A stretch of 33,376 nt of DNA from Bacteroidales bacterium (GTDB lineage: Bacteria > Bacteroidota > Bacteroidia > Bacteroidales > UBA3824): the NCBI GenBank assembly GCA_017535325.1, contig JAFXUC010000133.1, positions 1 to 33,376 on the forward strand, read 5' to 3'. The notes beneath the pieces were generated by a model. It ran no database searches. It saw only the letters and a list, made by a program, of their open reading frames with translations, and was not told the origin of the DNA. The position numbers and the translations under genes are program-made. This document shows positions 6,868-16,156 of this stretch, piece after piece; the stretch's first letter is position 1, and the number at the start of each line of letters is the position of its first letter.

Positions 6868-7296
6868 TTATAGTGAAACAACCCTCTTACCGTCGTCTGT
6901 TACACGGATTTGTACTTCTATTACGTTGTCGCCCAAGACGGGATAAATCACCTCAGGCCATTCTATAAAACAGTAATCGTTGCCGTAAATGTATTCTTCT
7001 GTACCCGCTGACATTGCTTCTTCGAGATCTTTGATTCTATAAAGGTCAAAGTGATAAACCCTTTCACCGTTTTTTCTCATGTATTCGTTAACGATGGAAA
7101 ATGTCGGCGAGGTTACTTCGTCCGTTACTTCAAGTGCTTTGCATAACTCTTTGATAAACGTGGTTTTGCCCGCGCCCATTGGAGCGTCAAAGACGATACA
7201 TTTTTTGCCTTTTTCTTCTTTCTCGATGTAGGAGAGAAATTCGCGAGCCGTTTTTGGGGCTTCGTCAAGGCTGTTGATTATGAATTCTTTTTTCAT
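6868..7296 (-). CDS. tsaE: tRNA threonylcarbamoyladenosine biosynthesis ATPase TsaE
   Basis: The 142-residue protein has the expected length and motifs: P-loop APMGAGKTT (38-46), SPTFSIVNEY, the HFDLYRI motif and FIEWPE. It is the ATPase partner of TsaB-TsaD, which installs the t6A base at position 37 of ANN-decoding tRNAs. The P-loop starts DAPMG instead of the common GDLG, a mild variation. Its ATG overlaps the porX stop in a TCAT (ATGA on the coding strand), so translation is probably coupled. Confidence 0.95.
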   Translation of the reverse strand: MKKEFIINSLDEAPKTAREFLSYIEKEEKGKKCIVFDAPMGAGKTTFIKELCKALEVTDEVTSPTFSIVNEYMRKNGERVYHFDLYRIKDLEEAMSAGTEEYIYGNDYCFIEWPEVIYPVLGDNVIEVQIRVTDDGKRVVSL

Positions 7297-8858
7297 TTTA
7301 GTTTTTTGGGGTTAAGTGTTATCAGCGGGATAAGCATTTCTTCCATAGAAATACCGCCGTGCTGAAAAGTTTCTTTGTAATATTTGACGTATTGGTTGTA
7401 ATTGTTAGGGTAAACGAAAAAGTCGCGGTTTTTGGCGAAAACATATTTCGAGTTGAGTTTTGCCGGCGGAAGGTGCGCTTTTTCAGGGTTGTTGACAAAG
7501 AAGACTTCCTTGGGGTTGAGTTGCAAATCCTGTCCCGATTTGTATCTGAGATTGGAGGTCAGTTGTTTTTCGCCGGTGATTTTTACCGGGTTTGAAACCT
7601 TTGTAGTGCCATGATCTGTCGTAAAAACCACTTTGTAGTCCGTGTCCGAAATCATTTTCAGGAGCGTATACAGCGACGAGTGCTCAAACCATGTCTTTGT
7701 CAGGGCTCTGTAACCCGCAATGTCGTCGGCAAGTTCCCGCATCATCGGAAGTTCGGTTCTTGCGTGCGACATCATATCAACAAAGTTGTAAACAACGATG
7801 TTGAGTTTGTTGGAGTTGATTGTATTGAAATTATCGTTTATCTTGTTGCCTTCCTTATTGTTGAAAGTTTTAGCGTAATAAAACTTAAAGTCTTGACGAA
7901 AACGTTGCAACATCGTTTTGATGAGTTGCTCTTCGTTGTTGTTTTTTGAGTGGAGTTCGTCTTCGTCAGTCCAAAGTGCGGGATATATCCTCGCTATTTG
8001 GAGCGGCGTCAGGCCCGAAAACATAGAATTTCTTGCGTATTGAGTGGCTGTCGGCAGAATGGAGAAAATCATTTCCTCCTTTTCCATTGTAAAATATTCT
8101 GTGATAAGCGGTTGAAGCACTTTCCACTGGTCGAACCTGAGATTATCAACTACTATCCAAAACACTTTTTGATTGTTGTCCAACATCGGGAGAATTACTT
8201 CTTTGAAAACATCGTGCTGCATTAAAGGGCGGTCTTCGCGTTTGCCGTCAATCCACCTGATGTAATTTTTTTCTACGTATTTGCAAAATTCTTTGTTGGC
8301 CTCTTCTTTTTGAAAATTAAAAATTTCAAAAAGTGCATTGTCTTGACGGTTGAGGTCTTGAAGTTTTAGTTCCCAAGTTGTTAATTTTTTGTACAAAATC
8401 TTCCATTCTTCAATGTTAGAGACTTGGAAAATCTCCGCACCGAGCCTTTGAAATTCCGTTTTGTAATCTTCCGTCGTTTTTATGCTGACAAGTCTTTTGT
8501 TGTCAACGTTCTTTTTTATTGACAGAATTATCTGGTTGGGGTTGACAGGTTTTATAAGGAAGTCGGAAATTTTGTTGCCGACAGCCTCGTCCATTATTTC
8601 TTCGCCCTCGTTTTTTGTTACCATTACAACCGGAATATCGGGATTGATTTCCCTGATTTCTTTCAGAGTGTCTATGCCGCTGATTCCCGGCATATTTTCG
8701 TCAAGAAAAATTATGTCGTAAACCGTGGAGCGTATTTTTTCCAAAGCGTCGGTGCCGTTTGTCGAGGTGTCAACGCTGTATCCTTTGCTTTTTAAAAAAA
8801 GAATTTGGACTTTTAAGAAATCAATTTCGTCGTCAATCCAAAGAATAGAGTATCCCAT
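7293..8858 (-). CDS. porX: PorX, T9SS response regulator with PglZ domain
   Basis: The 521-residue protein has an N-terminal receiver domain (residues 1-120) with acidic pair Asp9/Asp10, phosphoacceptor Asp53 (IIFLDENMPG), Thr81 and Lys103. A helical linker follows. Then comes a PglZ alkaline-phosphatase-like domain with WIVVDNLRFDQW (Asp236), the LPTATQYARN nucleophile region (Thr270) and FTTDHGTTKV. This architecture is PorX, the regulator of type IX secretion in Porphyromonas and Flavobacterium; its PglZ domain is a zinc enzyme acting on oligonucleotides. The start lies 8 nt after the TetR-type gene. No PorY-like kinase is adjacent; the nearest kinase is the RprX-like one on the other strand. 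Confidence 0.95.
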   Translation of the reverse strand: MGYSILWIDDEIDFLKVQILFLKSKGYSVDTSTNGTDALEKIRSTVYDIIFLDENMPGISGIDTLKEIREINPDIPVVMVTKNEGEEIMDEAVGNKISDFLIKPVNPNQIILSIKKNVDNKRLVSIKTTEDYKTEFQRLGAEIFQVSNIEEWKILYKKLTTWELKLQDLNRQDNALFEIFNFQKEEANKEFCKYVEKNYIRWIDGKREDRPLMQHDVFKEVILPMLDNNQKVFWIVVDNLRFDQWKVLQPLITEYFTMEKEEMIFSILPTATQYARNSMFSGLTPLQIARIYPALWTDEDELHSKNNNEEQLIKTMLQRFRQDFKFYYAKTFNNKEGNKINDNFNTINSNKLNIVVYNFVDMMSHARTELPMMRELADDIAGYRALTKTWFEHSSLYTLLKMISDTDYKVVFTTDHGTTKVSNPVKITGEKQLTSNLRYKSGQDLQLNPKEVFFVNNPEKAHLPPAKLNSKYVFAKNRDFFVYPNNYNQYVKYYKETFQHGGISMEEMLIPLITLNPKKLK

Positions 8859-8866
8859 AATTTTTT

Positions 8867-9466
8867 TTATTCCTTTATAATAACGCCGTGAAGTATTAAG
8901 TAAAGCAATTGGTCGATATTTGCGGTAAACTCCTCCGCATTGTCGGTTCTAAAAACATAGTCTTCAATGCCTTTAACAGCCATAATAAGAGCCATTGCCG
9001 CGAGGTCAAGATTCTTTACGAAGAAGTAATTTTTCTTTGCGCCTTCTTCAAGTATATCTTTAAATAGTCTTATTTCTTCTTTGTCGTACAGCGTATTAAG
9101 GCGACGGACAAAACTTATGTGCCGGAGTTTTTCGTTTTTTAGCGCCGAATGAAAATTGGTGTAGATTTTTATAATGTTCATTCGTGTTAAGACGTAGACT
9201 TTGATTTTGTCCACGGGATTCGGGGTTTTTCTCAAAGCGTCTATAATGGTGTGTCTAAATGCGACGGCTTCTTTTAGTACCACCGACTGAAAAATCTGCT
9301 CTTTGCTCTTAAAATAGTAATAAATGGAACTTTTACCTTTGCCGGCGGCCTTGGCAATATGCTCCATAAGGGTCTTGTCATAACCGTATTTCTTAAAAAC
9401 CTGCCTTGCCGTTTCTATAATGGCATCGCGGTTTTTGTTTTTTTTCAGTGAATCGGTAGTTGCCAT
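8867..9466 (-). CDS. TetR/AcrR-family transcriptional regulator
   Basis: The helix-turn-helix is clear: ARQVFKKYGYDKTLMEHIAK, then AAGKGKSSIYYYFKSKEQIF. An all-helical ligand domain follows to about residue 199. I choose the ATG at 9466 (MATTDSLKKN) over the one at 9499 because the sequence between is compatible with a promoter -7 element (TACCCTTTG, one base off consensus spacing, near 9497-9505). It is the first gene of the operon leading into porX with an 8-nt gap, so it may autoregulate the whole T9SS-regulator operon, and possibly the divergent rprX promoter. Inducer unknown. Confidence 0.85.
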   Translation of the reverse strand: MATTDSLKKNKNRDAIIETARQVFKKYGYDKTLMEHIAKAAGKGKSSIYYYFKSKEQIFQSVVLKEAVAFRHTIIDALRKTPNPVDKIKVYVLTRMNIIKIYTNFHSALKNEKLRHISFVRRLNTLYDKEEIRLFKDILEEGAKKNYFFVKNLDLAAMALIMAVKGIEDYVFRTDNAEEFTANIDQLLYLILHGVIIKE

Positions 9467-9573
9467 TTTTCTTTTTTCGCTTTTATATTGTCTAAACAAA
9501 GGGTAAAGTTATAATTTATTTTTTTAACGGAAAAAACTTTTGAAGTTTTTTTTATTTTTTTTAATAAAATGCT

Positions 9574-9581
9574 TATCTTTG
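9574..9581 (+). promoter_or_regulatory. -7 promoter element for rprX operon
   Basis: TATCTTTG fits TAnnTTTG and lies 19 nt before the rprX start codon. The -33 region is only T-rich with no exact TTTG at proper spacing, so the promoter may be weak or activated. Confidence 0.6.
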
Positions 9582-9600
9582 CATTATCAAAAAGAATCAG

Positions 9601-11142
9601 ATGAGCAGAAAAACTATTTGGACATTGGCGGGAGTGATGTTTTTGGCGATTTGTTGGCTTGTTAATATACAATCGTCAGACATCAAGACGTTGCTTTCGC
9701 TCAGGCAGCAGCAGTTTTCAAAGCAGGTGATGCAGTCTTTGACGGGGGTTGTCAAAGAATTAGAGCGCAGAGAGGTGGTTAATCAGGTTTCAAATGACGT
9801 TGTAGCCGTGAGTTTTGACACCGCTTCGTCGGTTTCGCACCATATCGTATTGAAAAATAACGGTTTCGTGATTGTGGATTCGGTGCAGAAAGACACTTCA
9901 AAAGGTGCTATACTTTCCAAAGGTAGCGATTCTCTTTATTATCCCGTAACCGGAAACGGCTCCGGCAAGCCTTTTTCTTTTGATTGTACGACCGCAGACA
10001 AAGGTAAAATTCAAGACCAACTCATTAAAAATATTCAGCACAACAAAACCGTTTTTGTTGAAAACATTGTCAACAACTTGATTAGAAAGCGTGTTAACAT
10101 AGAAGAAAGGGTTGATGTAGGAATATTGAGTAAAGTACTTTCTCAAAATCTAAAATATAACGGTATCGACATGGATTTTTGTTTTGCTGTTATGAAAGAA
10201 GATAAGACTGTATTTTGCCGTTCCGAAAATTATGATGATAAGGACGATGAGGTAACTCGTTATGATATAAGACTTTTCCCTGATGACGATATTATTTCGC
10301 CGGAATGTTATTTGACTGTTTATTTTCCGGCAGAGAGAAAGTTTACGTTTGATTCCATAAAAAAGAATCTTATTGTTTCGCTTGCTTTTGCGTTAATAAT
10401 ATTAAGTATTTTTGTCGGGACACTTATTATAATATTCCGTCAGAAAAAACTTTCCGAAATGCGCAACGATTTTGTCAACAATATGACGCACGAACTAAAA
10501 ACGCCTATTTCGTCAATTTCGCTTGCGAGTCAGATGTTGAAGGACCCCGCTGTTGCTATGGACGAAAAAAGTTTTTCGCAGATAACCTCCGTTATAGAGC
10601 AAGAATGTAAAAAATTGGGGTTTCAAGTTGAAAGGGTTTTGCAGATGGCAACCATTGATAAGAGCCGCAATGTTATGAAAATCAAGGAAATATGTCTTAA
10701 CGAACTGATTGAAAAAGTTGTAAAATCCTTTGATTTGAAATTGAAGGACAAGGGCGGAGAACTTCAATGTGTTTTCAATGCAAAAGACGATTTGATAGAG
10801 GGCGACGAGGTGCATATCGGCAACCTTATCAGCAGTCTTATTGACAATGCTCTAAAATACACTATTGATTCTCCAAAGTTGAAAATAGAAACTTCAAACG
10901 TAAAAAAAGGCGTTGAAATTGCCGTTTCGGATAATGGAATCGGTATCAGCCACGAAGACCAGAAAAAGATTTTTGACCAGTTTTTCCGTGTTCATACGGG
11001 TAACATTCATAATGTCAAAGGCTTTGGTATAGGTTTGAGTTATGTAAAAAAAGTGGTGGACGAACATCACGGCACTATAAAATTAAAGTCAGAACTTAAC
11101 AAGGGAACTACTTTTTTTATATATTTGCCGTTTAATCAGTAA
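9601..11142 (+). CDS. rprX: Membrane sensor histidine kinase, RprX-like
   Basis: The 513-residue kinase has two membrane segments (about 7-25 and 258-280) enclosing a periplasmic sensor of some 230 residues. The HisKA motif is NNMTHELKTPISS with phosphoacceptor His297. The ATPase boxes are LIDNALKYT (N), DNGIGIS (G1) and GFGIGLSYVKK (G2). There is no HAMP domain, as in RprX of Bacteroides fragilis, and the next gene is an RprY-like regulator 19 nt downstream. Signal unknown. The PorX partner kinase PorY is a related architecture, so cross-talk with porX on the opposite strand is possible but not shown. Confidence 0.88.
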   Translation: MSRKTIWTLAGVMFLAICWLVNIQSSDIKTLLSLRQQQFSKQVMQSLTGVVKELERREVVNQVSNDVVAVSFDTASSVSHHIVLKNNGFVIVDSVQKDTSKGAILSKGSDSLYYPVTGNGSGKPFSFDCTTADKGKIQDQLIKNIQHNKTVFVENIVNNLIRKRVNIEERVDVGILSKVLSQNLKYNGIDMDFCFAVMKEDKTVFCRSENYDDKDDEVTRYDIRLFPDDDIISPECYLTVYFPAERKFTFDSIKKNLIVSLAFALIILSIFVGTLIIIFRQKKLSEMRNDFVNNMTHELKTPISSISLASQMLKDPAVAMDEKSFSQITSVIEQECKKLGFQVERVLQMATIDKSRNVMKIKEICLNELIEKVVKSFDLKLKDKGGELQCVFNAKDDLIEGDEVHIGNLISSLIDNALKYTIDSPKLKIETSNVKKGVEIAVSDNGIGISHEDQKKIFDQFFRVHTGNIHNVKGFGIGLSYVKKVVDEHHGTIKLKSELNKGTTFFIYLPFNQ

Positions 11143-11161
11143 CTAATTTTTAAATCGTTAT

Positions 11162-11863
11162 ATGGAAAGAAAAGTATCAATATTGCTGGCGGAAGACGAC
11201 GTTAATTTGGGTTCGTTGCTCAAACAGTATCTCGATGCCAAAAATTATGCGACGGATTTGTATCCCGACGGAGAGAAAGCAACGGAAGGCTTTCATCATA
11301 ACATTTACGACATCTGTATCTTGGATATTATGATGCCTAAAAAAGACGGTTTTCAGGTTGCCTCCGAAATCCGCGAAATCAACACCGATATTCCGATTAT
11401 CTTCTTGACAGCCAAAAATTTGAAGGAAGATGTTTTGAACGGATTCAAAATTGGTGCTGACGATTATATTACAAAACCGTTCAACATGGAAGAATTGCTT
11501 TTGAGAATTGAAGCGGTTTTGAGACGTTCGGGCATTACCGACAGCGAGGCGGTTACGGTATATTCGTTAGGCTCGTATGTTTACGACTCCAACAAGCAGA
11601 CCTTGCAGTACAAAACTGAGGAGCCGGTAAAACTTACTACAAAAGAGTCGGAATTGCTCAGACTTCTTTGTATGAACATGAACAAGGTTTTGGAAAGAAA
11701 CTATGCTTTGAATCAAGTTTGGGAAGACGACAATTATTTCAACGCCCGCAGTATGGACGTTTATATCACTAAATTGAGAAAACTTCTCAGAGAGGATTCC
11801 TCGATTGAAATTCTTAACATTCACGGCAAAGGTTACAAACTTATCGTATCGGAGAAGAATTAA
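11162..11863 (+). CDS. rprY: OmpR-family response regulator, RprY-like
   Basis: The 233-residue protein has a receiver domain with Glu11/Asp12, phosphoacceptor Asp55 (CILDIMMPKKDGF), Thr83 and Lys105 (DYITKPF). A winged-helix DNA-binding domain ends in SMDVYITKLRKLL and IHGKGYKLIV. The receiver closely recalls RprY of Bacteroides (LLAEDDVNLGSLL, IPIIFLTAKNLKEDVLNGF). Its stop overlaps the porW start by one base (TAATG), implying coupled translation and shared control of the T9SS lipoprotein. Confidence 0.92.
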   Translation: MERKVSILLAEDDVNLGSLLKQYLDAKNYATDLYPDGEKATEGFHHNIYDICILDIMMPKKDGFQVASEIREINTDIPIIFLTAKNLKEDVLNGFKIGADDYITKPFNMEELLLRIEAVLRRSGITDSEAVTVYSLGSYVYDSNKQTLQYKTEEPVKLTTKESELLRLLCMNMNKVLERNYALNQVWEDDNYFNARSMDVYITKLRKLLREDSSIEILNIHGKGYKLIVSEKN

Positions 11864-14472
11864 TGAAGTTGTCTTGCAGAATAACATTGCGGCTTTTTTA
11901 TGCGGTGCTTTTGGTCTCTGCCGCTTGCAGCAATACCAAAAACACCGCTTCGACAAGGGCGTTTCATAACGTTACGTCGCGCTACAATGTTATTTTCGAG
12001 GCAAGGCAGTCTTATTTGAAAGGGATTGATAATATTGACAAAAATTTCAAACCCGATTATACAGAACTTTTGCCGATTTTCAAAATAGACGCGCATGAGG
12101 CTCCCGATTTTGCCTCCGCCGATATGGACGCTTGCGTGGAGGAGTGCGGCAAAAATATTTTGAAACATTCCATCACCTCAAAACCAAAGCGCGGATATTC
12201 GCGCTCAGGAATGGATTCCCGTCAGCAGTCGTTTTACAACAAGAGCGAATATTGCAAATGGATAGACGACACGTATCTGTTGATGGGCAAGGCTAACTAT
12301 GTAACCGGCGATTACGACAGAGCCGAACCGTCTTTTCAACTCGGAATCACAAGGTTCAAGCACGAGCCTTCGAGATTTGAGGCGCAGTTTTGGCTTGCGA
12401 AGACGTTTTGGGCGCAAAAAAATTACAACGAGGCGTCAGAACTCTTGGACAAACTCGAAAAAGACAAACGCCATCCTAAAAAACTTGACGCCGACATTCA
12501 CCGCCTCTATGCCGACATTGCAATTTCAAACCACCGTTATCAGGCTGCGGTTCAGGAGGTTGACAAGGCGTTGACATTTATAAAAAAGCGTAACAAAAAA
12601 GAACGCGCATGGCTGCTTTTTATCGCCGGAGACTTGAACCGTCTGGCTGGCAATTATCCGAAAGCAAAGACCTGTTATCAGGAAGTCATAAAACTTAACC
12701 CTCAGTATTCTTTGGTTTTCAATTCAAAAATCAATCTTGCAACCGTTTTTACAAAGGGCGAAAACGACGCTTATATCCGTCAGCAACTTCTGCTGCTCTC
12801 AAAAGACGACAACAACAAGGAATATTTTGACAGAGTTTATTACGGTTTGGCGGAGTTGGACAGAAAGAATCAGGACTTTAATTCAGCACTTATTAATTAC
12901 AGAAAATCAGCGCGTTATTCATCTCAAAACAATGTTCAAAAAGCCAAATCTTATATGGAGGCGGCTAACATTTATTTTATGAGAAACGATTATATAAAGG
13001 CGGGAGAATTTTACGATTCCACAATGCAGTTTTTGCCGGCAAGTTATTCCGGCTACGAAGAAATTTCAAAAAAGGCGGCTAACCTCAGGGAACTGATTTC
13101 ATATATCGAAGAGGCTGAATATCAGGACAGTATTCAGAGGGTTGCCAAAATGGACGTTGCCGCGCGTCAAAAACTTATCGCAAAAATCATCGATGATGTA
13201 ATTGCCGAGGAGGAGGCAAAAAAAATCGCGGCTACAAATCCCTATTACAGTTCGTCCGACAATAATTACGGCGTTGAATATACAGGTCAGGACGGAAATC
13301 CGAATTTTCAGGGAAAATGGTATTTGTATAACGTTACGGCATTGAATTACGGACGTCAGGAGTTTTTGAAAAAATGGGGCAACCGTCCACTTGAAGACAA
13401 CTGGCGCAGAAAAAACAAAGGTGTTTCGGAGACTTCCGGCGAAGAGTCAGCCGAGGCAGAAGAAGAAAACACCTCCGGCGAAAACGACAAAAAGAAGCCC
13501 GAATATTACATTAAAAACCTGCCGCTAACGGATTCGGCAATGAAACTTTCTCTTGACAGGGAAGCTGATGCGTGGTACAAGGCGGCGGACGTGTATTCCG
13601 AAAAAATCGACGATTTGGACAAGGCGATAGAAACGCTGCTGAAAATCAACGAAAAACACGGCGGCTATTATTTAAAGCCTCAGGTTTATTACCGTCTGCA
13701 CGACCTTTATCTCAGAAAGGGCGAAACGGGACTTGCCGAATACACCAAAACTTTGCTCGCCTCGGAGTTTCCTGAGTCAGGTTACACAAAAATATTAAAC
13801 GACCCGAATTACTTGAAGAACGTCGGTGCGAGAAAACAGCAGGCTGTTGACTTTTATGAGAAAATGTTGGACGGTTTCAACGCCGGAAATTTCTCTTACG
13901 CGCTTGAATTGTGCGATGAGGGACGCCGTGAATATGCGGGTCTTGATATTGAAGAAAATTTTATTTACATGCAGGCGCGTTGTTACGGCGGACTTCAACA
14001 GACTGGCAAAATGGCTCAAACGCTTCATTTTCTGATTGAAAACTATCCGGGCAGCCGTCTTGTCCCGTATGCTAAAAACAAACTTTCTGCTCTCGAAGGC
14101 GGTGAAAACGGCGAAGGAAAATTTTTCAAGAATTTTGCCGGAAAGAAACATTATTTTGTTGTTGCCGCCGACAAAAGCGCGGAAAATTTTAAGGAAATCA
14201 ATTTTAAGATTTTGAATTTCTGCGCCTCAAACGGCTATGCTCAGGCTGAGGTTGAAGACAGCGACTTTTCCGAAAAGTACAAAATTTATACGGTTTCGGA
14301 TTTTGAAAATTCGGACTCTGCCTCGGAGTTTATAAAAAAGTTTCTGTCTCAAAACGGCGGTTTAACAGGGCATAAGATTTTTATAATTTCGGATGAAAAT
14401 TTTCTTCTTCTTAAAGAAGATGCTGATATAGAGAAATATAATAATTTTTATTTGAACAATTACAGTAATTAA
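11863..14472 (+). CDS. porW: PorW/SprE-type TPR lipoprotein of type IX secretion
   Basis: The 869-residue lipoprotein has lipobox VSAAC (Cys22). Its N-terminal signature is RAFHNVTSRYNVIFEARQSY, followed by YTELLPIF, which marks the PorW (Porphyromonas) / SprE (Flavobacterium) family. A long array of tetratricopeptide-like helices covers about 110-430 and 575-740. An acidic Glu-rich linker (about 520-550) lies between them. The C-terminal part (about 745-869) is alpha/beta and reads like two related SPOR-like units. The family is needed for T9SS function and links the secretion motor to outer-membrane parts. Length is normal. Confidence 0.9.
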   Translation: MKLSCRITLRLFYAVLLVSAACSNTKNTASTRAFHNVTSRYNVIFEARQSYLKGIDNIDKNFKPDYTELLPIFKIDAHEAPDFASADMDACVEECGKNILKHSITSKPKRGYSRSGMDSRQQSFYNKSEYCKWIDDTYLLMGKANYVTGDYDRAEPSFQLGITRFKHEPSRFEAQFWLAKTFWAQKNYNEASELLDKLEKDKRHPKKLDADIHRLYADIAISNHRYQAAVQEVDKALTFIKKRNKKERAWLLFIAGDLNRLAGNYPKAKTCYQEVIKLNPQYSLVFNSKINLATVFTKGENDAYIRQQLLLLSKDDNNKEYFDRVYYGLAELDRKNQDFNSALINYRKSARYSSQNNVQKAKSYMEAANIYFMRNDYIKAGEFYDSTMQFLPASYSGYEEISKKAANLRELISYIEEAEYQDSIQRVAKMDVAARQKLIAKIIDDVIAEEEAKKIAATNPYYSSSDNNYGVEYTGQDGNPNFQGKWYLYNVTALNYGRQEFLKKWGNRPLEDNWRRKNKGVSETSGEESAEAEEENTSGENDKKKPEYYIKNLPLTDSAMKLSLDREADAWYKAADVYSEKIDDLDKAIETLLKINEKHGGYYLKPQVYYRLHDLYLRKGETGLAEYTKTLLASEFPESGYTKILNDPNYLKNVGARKQQAVDFYEKMLDGFNAGNFSYALELCDEGRREYAGLDIEENFIYMQARCYGGLQQTGKMAQTLHFLIENYPGSRLVPYAKNKLSALEGGENGEGKFFKNFAGKKHYFVVAADKSAENFKEINFKILNFCASNGYAQAEVEDSDFSEKYKIYTVSDFENSDSASEFIKKFLSQNGGLTGHKIFIISDENFLLLKEDADIEKYNNFYLNNYSN

Positions 14473-14477
14473 GTAGT

Positions 14478-15482
14478 ATGAGAAACGAGGGATTTGGTGC
14501 AAAAACATTATTTTTGTATTTAGCGGTTTTGATGGCGTTGTTTGCGTTAAGCGGTTGCGGCGGCTGCAATGTTGCTGCCGGAGAAGAACTTACTGTCAGC
14601 AGCGATACTATGAGTGTGCCTGAGGACGAACCCGAAGGTCTGCCGCAGACAATGAGTTTTTTTGTCTTTGATGTCAACACCAATATTTTTGCCGGCAACA
14701 CGCCTGAGACAATGGACATTATGGAAGACATAACGGGCATTAAAACAGCAATTTCGCACGACGGCGTAAGAATTGCATACGTAAAGCCTTCGCCCTCACC
14801 GAGCAGTGTTTACGTTTACGACCGTTATGAAAAGGACAACAGGCTTTTGAATTTTCCCTCTGACGCGGCGGTTTCAGACCCCGTGTTTTCGCCGGACGGC
14901 AAATTTCTTGCGGTAACTATTATATTAAACGGCGACAAGACCTCAAAAGCGGCGTTGTATGATTTGAGAAAGGACACTTTTAAAATAATAAGCAGGGACA
15001 ATATGCCGGTTTTCAATCCGACGTTTTCACCGAAAGGCTCAAAAATGGTTTTTCACGACATGACAAAAGTGTTTGTGTATAATTTCAACGGTTTTAACAC
15101 CAAACTTTTAAAAACTTTCGGCTGCGAGGAGTTTTGTATGCAGAACTCTTCGGGCATTTCCGAAAACAGCAAGTTTCAAATCTCTGACGACGGAAATGAT
15201 ATTGTCTACACTTACAACTGTTATTCCGATACGGTTGTAAGTTCCACGGTGCTTGCGCGTTTCAACACCGAGACTTTGCTTTCGGAGGATCTCTCGCCGC
15301 TTAACAAATACTGTACGGACTTCCAGACTTCGCAGGACGGAAACATTTATTGTTTTTTGCGCAGGAGTGCCGAGGACAGTTCCGAGGTCAAACTTTATGT
15401 TAAAACGCCCTCAGAAAAGAGCGTCATAACGTATTCGTCAAAGATTTTTGACAGTCCGTGCTCGTTTTCGGTGTCGTATTAA
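14478..15482 (+). CDS. Lipoprotein with WD40-like (PD40) beta-propeller
   Basis: The 334-residue product has a signal peptide with lipobox ALSGC (Cys27). TolB-like propeller repeats follow: AISHDGVRIAYV, DPVFSPDGKFLAVT and NPTFSPKGSKMVFHD. Propeller folds of this kind usually mediate protein-protein contacts in the periplasm. It starts 5 nt after porW and shares its operon, so a role near the secretion system is plausible; PorE also pairs a PD40 propeller with other domains. I see no OmpA domain or enzymatic motif. Confidence 0.8.
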   Translation: MRNEGFGAKTLFLYLAVLMALFALSGCGGCNVAAGEELTVSSDTMSVPEDEPEGLPQTMSFFVFDVNTNIFAGNTPETMDIMEDITGIKTAISHDGVRIAYVKPSPSPSSVYVYDRYEKDNRLLNFPSDAAVSDPVFSPDGKFLAVTIILNGDKTSKAALYDLRKDTFKIISRDNMPVFNPTFSPKGSKMVFHDMTKVFVYNFNGFNTKLLKTFGCEEFCMQNSSGISENSKFQISDDGNDIVYTYNCYSDTVVSSTVLARFNTETLLSEDLSPLNKYCTDFQTSQDGNIYCFLRRSAEDSSEVKLYVKTPSEKSVITYSSKIFDSPCSFSVSY

Positions 15483-15504
15483 AAAAAATGTTAAAAAAAA
15501 TTTC

Positions 15505-15532
15505 GTACTTAAAAATAAAGTACTTATCTTTA
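15505..15532 (+). promoter_or_regulatory. Promoter with overlapping palindrome before SPOR gene
   Basis: TATCTTTA (15525-15532) is a one-mismatch -7 element. Directly upstream, GTACTT (15505-15510) and AAGTAC (15518-15523) form a perfect 6-bp inverted repeat with a 7-nt spacer, abutting the -7 box. The position suits an operator. The 5' leader to the ATG at 15588 would be about 50 nt. Confidence 0.5.
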
Positions 15533-15587
15533 CCGATGATTTGGAAGAAACAATCAATATTTGTAATTATTTAAATAACAGTAAATT

Positions 15588-16076
15588 ATGTCAAGATTAA
15601 AATTATTAGGTTTAGCGTTTATGGCTTTTGCAACTATAACGTTTGTTGATTGCAGGGGCAACAAGGGCGGCGATCAGGCTTCTGAAAGCGGCGACACGCT
15701 CTCAATTCCGGGTGATGACGGTTACGGCGACCTTGCTACGGTTATCGAGAGCAACGATGACATTTCGAAGGATAATATTCAGGAGCAGGTTTTGACCGAG
15801 GACAAGAGCGGAAATCTTGTTCCCGAGACTACCGAGACACACAACGATACTGACAAATTTTATATCGTTGCCGGCAGTTTTACGTTGTACAGCAACGCTC
15901 AAAAGCAGAATAAGAAACTTTCGGGTATGGGTTTTGACTCAAAAATTCTTGAACCTTACGGTCAGTACAACAGGGTAACGGTAGGCGAGTTTGCAACACG
16001 CGAGGCTGCACGCGCCGCATTGCCGGGTTTGAGAAGCAAAATCAAAGACCAGACTTTGTGGTTGCTCAAAAGATAG
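15588..16076 (+). CDS. SPOR-domain lipoprotein
   Basis: The 162-residue product has a hydrophobic signal and probable lipid-modified Cys22 in TFVDC; Asp at -1 is unusual, so lipidation is likely rather than certain. An acidic linker leads to a C-terminal SPOR domain (about 88-162) with FYIVAGSFTLYSNAQKQ, GFDSKILEPYGQYNRV and GEFATREAARAALPGL. SPOR domains bind glycan strands lacking stem peptides at division sites. It has its own promoter and an apparent run of T after the stop. Confidence 0.87.
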   Translation: MSRLKLLGLAFMAFATITFVDCRGNKGGDQASESGDTLSIPGDDGYGDLATVIESNDDISKDNIQEQVLTEDKSGNLVPETTETHNDTDKFYIVAGSFTLYSNAQKQNKKLSGMGFDSKILEPYGQYNRVTVGEFATREAARAALPGLRSKIKDQTLWLLKR

Positions 16077-16156
16077 TTTTTCCCTTTTTTTTATTTTTTT
16101 TCTGCGATTGTATCTTCTTTTTTCGTTTTTCCTAAAAAGGGGGTAGTCGCAGTTTT

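Noticed and set aside
8867..9499. Longer TetR start at 9499
   Set aside because: It would lie within the likely promoter -7 region; the ATG at 9466 gives a normal TetR length.
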